Assembly: GCA_022704885.1 (NCBI GenBank)
Contig: JAKJFO010000045.1
Coordinates: 1 to 22,975 of the forward strand
From: Candidatus Rifleibacteriota bacterium
GTDB taxonomy: Bacteria > Riflebacteria > Ozemobacteria > Ozemobacterales > Ozemobacteraceae
Direction: 5' to 3'
Length of the DNA: 22,975 nt
Shown here: piece after piece, positions 15,941-22,975 of the stretch
Layout of the letters: every line of letters begins with the position of its first letter
Position numbering within the stretch: the stretch's first letter is position 1
The notes under the pieces: model-generated
The model's database searches: none
What the model was told of the DNA's origin: nothing
What the model saw: only the letters and a program-made list of their open reading frames with translations
Made by a program: the position numbers and the translations under genes

Positions 15941-17125
15941 TCAGATAACTCTGGAACTCCTCATATCTTCGATCTGGTCCAGAGTATAGCCCAGCATATG
16001 CAGAATCTCCTCGTTATGCTGGCCAAGAACCGGCGCCGGCGACCTGACTTCGGCTGGAGTCGCGGAAAGCTTGACCGGCGAACCCGGAATCTTGACCTTC
16101 CCGGCAACTGGATGCATCAGTTCTACAAGCATATTGCGAGCGAGAACCTGAGGATCGGAAAGAACGTGGCTGATCGAATTTATCGGCCCGGCGGGCACAT
16201 GACCAGCCTCCAGCTTTTCCAGCCAGTATGTTGAAGGCTTTTTACACATCGACTCATTCAGAGCCGGCAACAGGTCAGGCATATGCTCGCAACGGCTGTG
16301 GTTGGTTTCGTAACGCGAATCTGCCGCCAGATCTGGCCGTTCGATGATTTCGCACAGCTTTTTCCAGAGGCTGTCGTTGCCGCAGGCAATGTTGATGAAG
16401 CCATCAGCAGTTTTAACCGAAGAAAAAGGCGCGATAGAAGGATGTCGGTTGCCTATCGGCACCGGATCTACTCCGGATACAGTATAGCGCGCCACGGCAT
16501 TTTCGAGAATCGAAACCATGCAGTCGAGCATGGCAATATCGACCATCTGGCCGCGGCCGGTTTTTTCGCGGGCATATAGAGCACTTAAAATTCCAATCAC
16601 TGAGAATACGCCGGCAAAAATGTCGGCTATCGAGCTGCCGACCTTAGTAGGCTGACTGGCATCGGGGCCGGTGATACTCATCAGGCCGCCCATTCCCTGA
16701 ATGATCAGGTCGTAAGCGGGCCGGCTGCTGTATGGGCCGGTATGTCCGAATCCTGATGAGGCACAGTATATCAGGCGCGGATTGATCTGGCTGAGAGCCT
16801 CATAGTCGATTCCCAGCTTTTTCATAACCCCAGGCTTGAAATTTTCGACCAGCACGTCAGCCTGTTTTACCAGTTTGATCAGGATTTCACGACCTTTTTC
16901 CGACTTGAGATCGAGAGTCAGGCTTTTTTTGCCACGATTAATGCTCATGAAATAAGCACTTTCGCCATGCTGGTGCGGGCCAAAAGCTCGCGAGTCATCG
17001 CCGCCGTCCGGGCGCTCGATCTTGATCACTTCAGCGCCGAGATCGGCCAGAGTCATGGTGCAAAAGGGCCCCGCCAGCACGCGGGTCATATCGACAACTT
17101 TAATTCCGTCTAATGGGCCTGGCAT
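15941..17125 (-). CDS. CaiB/BaiF family (class III) CoA-transferase
   Basis: A 394-residue cytoplasmic enzyme that moves CoA between carboxylic acids. The N-terminus 'LDGIKVVDMTRVLAGPFCTMTLADLGAEVIKIE' is the family signature. The catalytic aspartate matching formyl-CoA transferase D169 is D139 in 'RPAYDLIIQG'. 'NRGKKSLTLDL', 'ENFKPGVMKKLG' and 'GRGQMVDIAMLD' are also as expected, and the length is typical. The substrate cannot be told from sequence. The start ATG follows the nitrilase stop by two bases and its ribosome site GGAGAT lies in the last codons of that gene, so the two are translationally coupled. The frameshifted CNB gene follows on the same strand. The pairing suggests a pathway in which an amide or carbamoyl acid is hydrolysed and the acid is then activated with CoA; this is inference. 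Confidence 0.93.
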   Translation of the reverse strand: MPGPLDGIKVVDMTRVLAGPFCTMTLADLGAEVIKIERPDGGDDSRAFGPHQHGESAYFMSINRGKKSLTLDLKSEKGREILIKLVKQADVLVENFKPGVMKKLGIDYEALSQINPRLIYCASSGFGHTGPYSSRPAYDLIIQGMGGLMSITGPDASQPTKVGSSIADIFAGVFSVIGILSALYAREKTGRGQMVDIAMLDCMVSILENAVARYTVSGVDPVPIGNRHPSIAPFSSVKTADGFINIACGNDSLWKKLCEIIERPDLAADSRYETNHSRCEHMPDLLPALNESMCKKPSTYWLEKLEAGHVPAGPINSISHVLSDPQVLARNMLVELMHPVAGKVKIPGSPVKLSATPAEVRSPAPVLGQHNEEILHMLGYTLDQIEDMRSSRVI

Positions 17126-17127
17126 GA

Positions 17128-18021
17128 TTATCTCCAGCGGGTATAGGGAATACGGCGGGCAGGTTCGAACGACGAGCGGCCCAGAGCAAGAATGCCTTCA
17201 TAGGACGCGACGTTGCGGTCTTCAAGGTGATCGAAAATCTGCGGAGTGGAGTTATTCGGGACTACAGTTCTGATGGGATCGGGGTCGAGATTGGCCCAGA
17301 CATATTCATCACATGAACGCGCCTGCGAAAGCTTGACTCCGGTCGGATGAACTATCATCGAAGAGCCAAAGAACCAGGCTCCACTCGCATCCGGGCCAAC
17401 GCTGTTGGTGGCGACCCAGTATACATGGTTGTCATAAGCTCGTGCGCGGTTGGTGAGTTCCCAGTGGTCAAAAGTGCGCATAAACGCTGACGGCCGGCAA
17501 ATTACCTCGGCTCCCTTGAGTGCAGTAACTCTGGCAAGTTCTGGAAAATCACCGTCATAGCAGATGACAATGCCGATTTTGCCAATCGGAGTTTCGAGAC
17601 AACAGGCATCAGAGCCGGGAGTTGTCCAGCCGCCGCCTTCGATACGTTCGGTCGGAAACGGATGAGTTTTGCGATAGACCCCGATAACGCCTTCAGGGCC
17701 GATCAGAGCGGCGCTGTTGTAAACGATGTGTTTTTCGGAGCCCCGTTCATAGGTAGGAAAGCAGATGTAGCAGTTGAATTCTTTTGCCCAGGCTACAGCA
17801 CGATCGGTCAATCTGCCGGGAATGTTATCGACGACTTCCCAGAGATCTTCGGCCTTGCCTTTTGGGGTAAAACCGGTGGTAAAACTCTCGGGCAGCACAA
17901 TCAGATTTGCACCTGAAGCTTTATGGCATTCAGAAATGAGCTCGTAAGCTCTATCCATGTTGCGCTCTACGGCCATCGGTTCAACTGAAAACTGCACCGC
18001 TGCTGCTACCATTTTTTGCAT
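17128..18021 (-). CDS. Carbon-nitrogen hydrolase (nitrilase superfamily)
   Basis: A 297-residue amidohydrolase of normal length. The catalytic triad is visible: E45 in 'LPESFTTGF', K118 in 'VYRKTHPFP' and C154 in 'ICYDGDFPE'. These enzymes hydrolyse non-peptide C-N bonds in amides, carbamoyl compounds or, more rarely, nitriles, in the cytoplasm. 'NRARAYDNHVYWVATNSVG' suits the amidase / N-carbamoyl amidohydrolase branches more than true nitrilases, but the substrate is unknown. The start ATG 18021 has AAAGGAG ten bases upstream; a nearer ATG is out of frame. It is the first gene of the nitrilase-CoA-transferase pair and probably transcribed from the extended -10 at 18075-18083. Confidence 0.92.
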   Translation of the reverse strand: MQKMVAAAVQFSVEPMAVERNMDRAYELISECHKASGANLIVLPESFTTGFTPKGKAEDLWEVVDNIPGRLTDRAVAWAKEFNCYICFPTYERGSEKHIVYNSAALIGPEGVIGVYRKTHPFPTERIEGGGWTTPGSDACCLETPIGKIGIVICYDGDFPELARVTALKGAEVICRPSAFMRTFDHWELTNRARAYDNHVYWVATNSVGPDASGAWFFGSSMIVHPTGVKLSQARSCDEYVWANLDPDPIRTVVPNNSTPQIFDHLEDRNVASYEGILALGRSSFEPARRIPYTRWR

Positions 18022-18074
18022 ACTTCATAAACTCCTTTGAATCATGCGATTCACTGACTCACTGCTGGGAGATA

Positions 18075-18083
18075 ATTGTATCA
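18075..18083 (-). promoter_or_regulatory. Extended -10 promoter of the nitrilase / CoA-transferase operon
   Basis: TGATACAAT on minus is a TGn plus TACAAT extended -10 element, identical to that of tRNA-Pro. No good -35 is seen at the right distance. It lies about 55 bases before the nitrilase start. Confidence 0.5.
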
Positions 18084-18187
18084 CAATTTCACGCATTTGC
18101 ACATATCGACAAAGCACCGGTAAAAAGAGGGCAATAGTGATGCCGCGCTGCTGTGCCGCAGGCTGAAGATCAAATCCAAAAACATGG

Positions 18188-19959
<1,772 letters not shown>

Positions 19960-20067
19960 TCAATGATTGAAGACAGTCTTGCGCTTTATGTCAGAAACAA
20001 ATATCTTTAGATTAGAATAAAATTCTGGCTCCGCCATCGTGCGGCTGCCAGCGAAAGGCGGCAAAAT

Positions 20068-20199
20068 ATGGCTACAGATAGAGTTTCCGGGTATCAACCG
20101 CGCCCTGTCGAGTATTCACGCGAGCAGGAACCCCGGACAACCGAACGCCCCCGTGAGGAACCTGCCAGACCGACTCCCGAAAGCCAAAGCCGGCAGTGA
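20068..20199 (+). CDS. Possible 43-residue Pro/Arg/Glu-rich small protein
   Basis: ATG 20068 opens a frame of 43 residues starting MATDRVSGYQPRPVEYSREQ and continuing as alternating Pro, Arg, Glu and Thr, with no hydrophobic core, so it would be disordered. An AAAGGCGG stretch lies about six bases before the ATG, and a good terminator begins 60 bases after the stop, which fits a short transcription unit. The composition is odd but charge-balanced. It may be a small RNA gene instead, or chance. No function can be assigned. Confidence 0.42.
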   Translation: MATDRVSGYQPRPVEYSREQEPRTTERPREEPARPTPESQSRQ

Positions 20200-20262
20200 A
20201 AACGCTGGGCAGTCGTATCGACGTTTACGCCTGAATAAGCCATTTATATTCTCTTCAATCCA

Positions 20263-20286
20263 TGCCCCGCATTCGCGGGGCATTTT
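20263..20286 (+). terminator. Rho-independent terminator
   Basis: An 8-bp stem TGCCCCGC / GCGGGGCA with loop ATTC is followed by TTTT. It separates the small upstream ORF from the microcompartment genes. Confidence 0.88.
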
Positions 20287-20327
20287 CTCTGCAGACAATC
20301 CGACAAACGTAAACTCCGCAAATAATG

Positions 20328-20356
20328 TTGCATGCTGCTTGAGAATCTGTTAAATT
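20328..20356 (+). promoter_or_regulatory. Candidate promoter of the microcompartment cluster
   Basis: TTGCAT (-35) and TAAATT (-10) are 17 bases apart, 35 bases before the first shell gene and after the terminator at 20263. The -10 match is only four of six. Confidence 0.4.
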
Positions 20357-20391
20357 TTCTGGGAATACAAAAGGCGAAAAGCAGGTAGACA

Positions 20392-20652
20392 ATGTATCTG
20401 GGAAGAGTACTCGGTCGAGCAGTCTGCACCATGAAAGACCCGCAACTGGCGGGCCTCAAGCTGCTGCTAGTCACCCGTATAGATGCTACCGGCAAAGCTA
20501 AAGGTGAGCCATTCATCGCCTGTGACTCGATCGGCGCCGGCAATGGCGAGACTGTCTTTCTCTGCGGTGGAGGCGAAGCTGCGTTTCCCTTCATCAAGCA
20601 GAGACCACCTTCAGATGCCTCGATAATAGGCATTATCGATAATCTGGAATAA
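20392..20652 (+). CDS. EutN/CcmL-family microcompartment vertex protein (first copy)
   Basis: An 86-residue pentameric shell protein (BMC-P type). The opening 'MYLGRVLGRAVCTMKDPQLAGLKLLLV' and the ending 'SDASIIGIIDNLE' are typical of the family, as is the 'ACDSIGAGNGETVFLCGG' middle. Five copies form the caps at the twelve vertices of a bacterial microcompartment. The length is normal. A modest AGCAGG site precedes the ATG. It is followed after four bases by a second vertex gene and then the aldolase fusion, which shows these are one transcription unit. No hexameric or trimeric shell gene lies within the window, so the remaining shell must be encoded elsewhere. Confidence 0.95.
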   Translation: MYLGRVLGRAVCTMKDPQLAGLKLLLVTRIDATGKAKGEPFIACDSIGAGNGETVFLCGGGEAAFPFIKQRPPSDASIIGIIDNLE

Positions 20653-20656
20653 GCTG

Positions 20657-20965
20657 ATGGTTATTGGAAAAGTAGTAAAACAGGTAGTTGCAACGGTAAA
20701 GAACGAGGCATTTGCTGCCCGACCTCTGCTGCTGGTGCAGCCGCTCAACATGAAAATGCAGGCCAAAGGCAGCGAGGTGCTGTGTATCGACTTTATCGGA
20801 GTTGACATCGGTGAAGTTGTCATGATCATGAAAGAAGGCAGCTCGGTAAACGACATGATGGGCCTGGACGAAGCGCCGGCAGACGCTGCCATTGTAGGGG
20901 TCGTCGATCACATAACGGTTGACGACAAAAAAATATTCGACAAATCAACGTTTGAATCAGCATAA
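20657..20965 (+). CDS. EutN/CcmL-family microcompartment vertex protein (second copy)
   Basis: A 102-residue paralog of the preceding gene, with 'MVIGKVVKQVVATVKNEAF', the conserved 'CIDFIGVDIGEVVMIMKEGS' and 'ADAAIVGVVDHI', plus a 13-residue charged C-terminal extension absent from the first copy. The two share the fold but are clearly diverged, so the shell probably uses distinct vertex proteins. It starts four bases after the stop of the first copy and lies 15 bases before the aldolase fusion; the operon arrangement is clear. Confidence 0.95.
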   Translation: MVIGKVVKQVVATVKNEAFAARPLLLVQPLNMKMQAKGSEVLCIDFIGVDIGEVVMIMKEGSSVNDMMGLDEAPADAAIVGVVDHITVDDKKIFDKSTFESA

Positions 20966-20980
20966 CAGGGGGCTGTCATA

Positions 20981-22513
20981 ATGGAATCGATTGTAGAACA
21001 GATTGCAAAAGAGGTAATGTTGAAGCTCAAGGCAGATTCGGCAAACCGGGGTTCTGCTTACACTCCTCCACCGCAGCGCAGCAGCGAACCGGGCAAACCG
21101 GCAAAAGCTGGACAGACGGCGGTTTTATTAACAGCCAATTTTAAGGTTGTCGACCAGGTTCTAGGGCAGATCAGCGCTCTCGTTCCCAACGGCAGCAAAC
21201 TCATCGTTTCTTCATACCTTTACGACAATTTTGGCAAAGACAGCATTGGCAAGGGCTTCAGCCTTGTTCATTCAGGCAACGTGCCAAGTCATAAAGCTCT
21301 TGACGGCATTTCTCAGCTTCTGGTGCCGTCTCTTTCGATCAACAGCCTTTCTAAAGCGGCAAACCTGATCGCTGATACTTATATCACCAGAGTATTATGT
21401 CATGCTCTTGGAGACGGGCTAAAGATCAGCGTATGCGACGAATCGATACTCGACGCTTCCCGATATTTCCCGGCCGGCGTTGCCAGAAAAATAGACAAGC
21501 TCCGCCGTGAACTCGAAGACATGGGCGTGGTGTTTCAGCGTTGCGGCAGCGTCAAAGTTACACCCGACCATAAGTGTTCTGGCTGTACTGCCGGAGATTG
21601 CGCGACCTGCACAACCTGCACTCCTTCATTATTGAAACAACCGGAGCCTGCAGCCCCCAGCAAATTTGTCGATCTGGCGCCGATCAAACCAATGCCTGGT
21701 CTTTCGTCTTCGGGCGCAGATGCCTGCACTATCGACTGCACTAAATCGCCCGGAAGTTGCGTTTCATTCTGTTCCGAAAAGGTCAAAAACGTCATCAAGG
21801 CCGGAGCCGAGAGAATCGAAAAGGGTCTTGACGCTCCGATGCCATCACGCGATATCGCCCGCTATATAGACCACACCCTGCTCAAACCGAACGCGACCCG
21901 TGACGAAATCGTAAAATTATGCGAAGAAGCACGTGAATACTCGTTTGCCTCTGTCTGCGTCAACCCCACTTATGTAGGGCTTGCCGCCAAACTGCTTGAA
22001 GGCAGCCCGGTCAAGGTCTGCACCGTTATCGGTTTTCCCCTGGGCGCGACCTCTTCATTTGTAAAAGCCACAGAGACCCGCGACGCCATTGCGAACGGTG
22101 CCGGTGAGATCGACATGGTAATCAACGTCGGCGCTCTCAAGTCGAAAGACTATGAGCTGGTCAAGCAGGATATCGCCAGGGTTGTCGAGGCAGCCTGCGG
22201 CAATACAGTTAAAGTCATTCTGGAAACATCACTGCTGAATGACGAAGAAAAGGTCAAAGCCTGCGAGCTTTCAAAACTTGCCGGCGCTGATTTTGTAAAA
22301 ACTTCGACCGGTTTCAGCACTGGCGGAGCTACGCTCGAAGACATCTGCCTGATGCGCCAGACAGTAGGGCCCAATATGGGCGTAAAGGCCAGCGGAGGGA
22401 TCAGAGACACTGAAACCGCGATCAACATGATTCAGCTTGGCGCCACCCGCATAGGTGCAAGTGCCTCGGTAGGAATTGTCAAAGGTGAAAAAGCCGGCGG
22501 CAAAGGCTACTGA
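20981..22513 (+). CDS. Microcompartment cargo fusion: encapsulation-like helix, flavoprotein-like domain, Cys clusters, deoxyribose-phosphate aldolase (DeoC)
   Basis: A 510-residue fusion. Residues 1-18 ([17 protein letters not shown]) form an amphipathic helix followed by a Pro-rich linker (19-42), like known encapsulation peptides. Residues about 43-190 resemble the flavoprotein (HFCD-like) fold, best seen in '[23 protein letters not shown]'. Cysteines 199, 202, 207, 210 and 213, then 249, 253, 260 and 264, form two clusters that could bind metal or iron-sulfur. Residues 287-510 are DeoC, which splits 2-deoxyribose 5-phosphate to glyceraldehyde 3-phosphate and acetaldehyde: '[11 protein letters not shown]', D378 in 'EIDMVINVG', Schiff-base lysine K440 in 'FVKTSTGF' and K469 in 'VKASGGIRD'. 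A free DeoC is about 220-260 residues, so the first half is extra. AGGGGG lies eight bases before the ATG. With the two vertex genes this fits a sugar-phosphate-utilizing microcompartment, the shell holding acetaldehyde. Confidence 0.9.
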   Translation: MESIVEQIAKEVMLKLKADSANRGSAYTPPPQRSSEPGKPAKAGQTAVLLTANFKVVDQVLGQISALVPNGSKLIVSSYLYDNFGKDSIGKGFSLVHSGNVPSHKALDGISQLLVPSLSINSLSKAANLIADTYITRVLCHALGDGLKISVCDESILDASRYFPAGVARKIDKLRRELEDMGVVFQRCGSVKVTPDHKCSGCTAGDCATCTTCTPSLLKQPEPAAPSKFVDLAPIKPMPGLSSSGADACTIDCTKSPGSCVSFCSEKVKNVIKAGAERIEKGLDAPMPSRDIARYIDHTLLKPNATRDEIVKLCEEAREYSFASVCVNPTYVGLAAKLLEGSPVKVCTVIGFPLGATSSFVKATETRDAIANGAGEIDMVINVGALKSKDYELVKQDIARVVEAACGNTVKVILETSLLNDEEKVKACELSKLAGADFVKTSTGFSTGGATLEDICLMRQTVGPNMGVKASGGIRDTETAINMIQLGATRIGASASVGIVKGEKAGGKGY

Positions 22514-22525
22514 AAAGGAATTTGA

Positions 22526-22565
22526 GACCGGGGCAGTTCAATCAGAACTGCCCCGGTTCTTTTTT
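22526..22565 (+). terminator. Rho-independent terminator of the microcompartment operon
   Basis: A long stem (GACCGGGGCAGTTC / GAACTGCCCCGGTTC) with a 5-base loop is followed by T6 on plus. Its T run abuts the end of the minus-strand micro-ORF at 22564. Confidence 0.93.
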
Positions 22566-22635
22566 AGACACAACCGGTCAGTGTGAACATCCAGAACATT
22601 ATCACCATGATGAACAGCATCACTCGTTTAACCAC
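22564..22635 (-). CDS. 23-residue minimal lipoprotein (micro-ORF)
   Basis: A GTG start preceded by a near-perfect AAAGGAGGT six bases upstream opens a 23-residue peptide: a basic start (MVKR), a hydrophobic stretch rich in Met, Ile, Phe and Val, then the lipobox LTGC, and one last residue before the stop. Processing would leave a lipid-modified Cys-Val dipeptide, so it is little more than a lipoprotein signal peptide, shorter than entericidin-type lipoproteins. The start overlaps the end of another micro-ORF (22628-22696) by eight bases. The strength of the ribosome site and the exact lipobox support it; the function is unknown. Confidence 0.55.
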   Translation of the reverse strand: MVKRVMLFIMVIMFWMFTLTGCV

Positions 22636-22696
22636 GCGCGACCTCCTTTAAAAGGACCACCATGACGATGGCGGTCAACGACCAGAAAATCAGCAT
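22628..22696 (-). CDS. 22-residue membrane micro-ORF overlapping the minimal lipoprotein
   Basis: ATG 22696 has GAGG six bases upstream and gives a 22-residue peptide beginning MLIFWSLTAIVMVVLL and ending in a short charged tail, a single hydrophobic helix. Its codons for Lys-Glu-Val (AAGGAGGTC) are the ribosome site of the next ORF, and its stop lies inside that ORF, so translation of the two would be coupled. It could be a real small membrane protein or a leader that opens the downstream site. Chance is not excluded. Confidence 0.4.
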   Translation of the reverse strand: MLIFWSLTAIVMVVLLKEVARG

Positions 22697-22777
22697 TTTT
22701 TACCTCGGCAGAGATTCCGATATCATGCTTATTATCTATCGTCATTTAAGAGACGCGCGTTAAGAGAGTTAAACAAT

Positions 22778-22975
22778 TCATTGACCGGAAAGGTCTGGTG
22801 AATCTTTATCTGCGTCTTCGCCTGAATCCTCGGCAGTTGCGGTTTTGCTATCGTCTTTGTTAATGTCAGCTGCTTCTGGCTCAGTGAGTTTCTCTGTATC
22901 TTTGGCTGTTTCTTCAGATGTTTCTTTAGCCGCTACTTCATCCGTGGTTTCATCTACGGCTTCATCTTGATCGGC
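22778..22975 (-). CDS. Acidic, disordered C-terminal end of a protein cut by the window edge
   Basis: The minus strand is open from the right edge to TGA at 22778-22780, coding at least 65 residues without a start in the window. The stretch is rich in Asp, Glu, Ala, Thr and Lys ('DEAVDETTDEVAAKETSEE', ending 'DKDSPDLSGQ'), with the codon use of neighbouring genes. It resembles the acidic tail of the gene at 5050-6543 in composition but not in sequence. The identity of the protein cannot be told. The two micro-ORFs follow about 80 bases downstream on the same strand. Confidence 0.65.
   Translation of the reverse strand, partial: ADQDEAVDETTDEVAAKETSEETAKDTEKLTEPEAADINKDDSKTATAEDSGEDADKDSPDLSGQ

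Larger units (their letters stand above)
19960..20391. other. 432-base gap between pgi and the microcompartment cluster
   Basis: It holds a possible 43-residue ORF (20068-20199), a clear terminator (20263-20286) and a candidate promoter for the shell genes (20328-20356). I found no convincing terminator directly behind pgi. Confidence 0.6.

Noticed and set aside
22662..22763. 33-residue plus-strand frame with AAAGGA before its ATG
   Set aside because: It runs against the two coupled minus-strand micro-ORFs, whose ribosome sites and lipobox are stronger; it remains a possible alternative.

Overview
The window reads as the chromosome of a Gram-negative-type bacterium with roughly balanced base composition. 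Evidence is the Sec signal peptides, a lipobox, a type IV pilus/type II secretion platform protein, a LysM envelope protein and E. coli-like sigma-70 promoter hexamers. No phage, transposon, CRISPR array or plasmid feature was seen. The gene mix (Ig-like/kelch surface protein, pilus machinery, microcompartment shell genes) would suit an uncultivated environmental lineage such as Riflebacteria, but that placement is only a guess.

Left part (1-7682). Four plus-strand genes overlap by 1, 4 and 4 bases. They encode a large secreted Ig-like plus kelch protein (5' end outside the window), an 8-TM orphan histidine kinase, RNase HI, and a membrane protein of unknown function with a very acidic tail. 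A two-way terminator follows. Then come two minus-strand genes: an unlisted 58-residue protein with a strong ribosome binding site, and a LysM protein with its own promoter.

Middle (7727-18083). On the minus strand lie a rhomboid protease inside a large multidomain protein, preceded by topoisomerase III. Divergent from topB is a PilC/GspF-like gene whose last membrane helix is spoiled by charged residues. Then, on minus, come a methionine gamma-lyase-like PLP enzyme, tRNA-Pro(GGG), a frameshifted cyclic-nucleotide-binding gene, and a tightly coupled nitrilase-family amidohydrolase / CaiB-type CoA-transferase pair.

Right part (18188-22975). pgi (glucose-6-phosphate isomerase) has its own promoter. 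After a 432-base gap holding a possible 43-residue protein and a terminator, there is a microcompartment cluster: two EutN/CcmL vertex proteins and a 510-residue protein. That protein joins an encapsulation-peptide-like helix, a flavoprotein-like domain, two cysteine clusters and a deoxyribose-phosphate aldolase. This matches the logic of sugar-phosphate-utilizing microcompartments, and the fusion is the most interesting item here. No hexameric shell gene lies in the window. Beyond its terminator are two overlapping minus-strand micro-ORFs (a 22-residue membrane peptide and a 23-residue minimal lipoprotein) and the acidic C-terminal end of a gene cut by the right edge.
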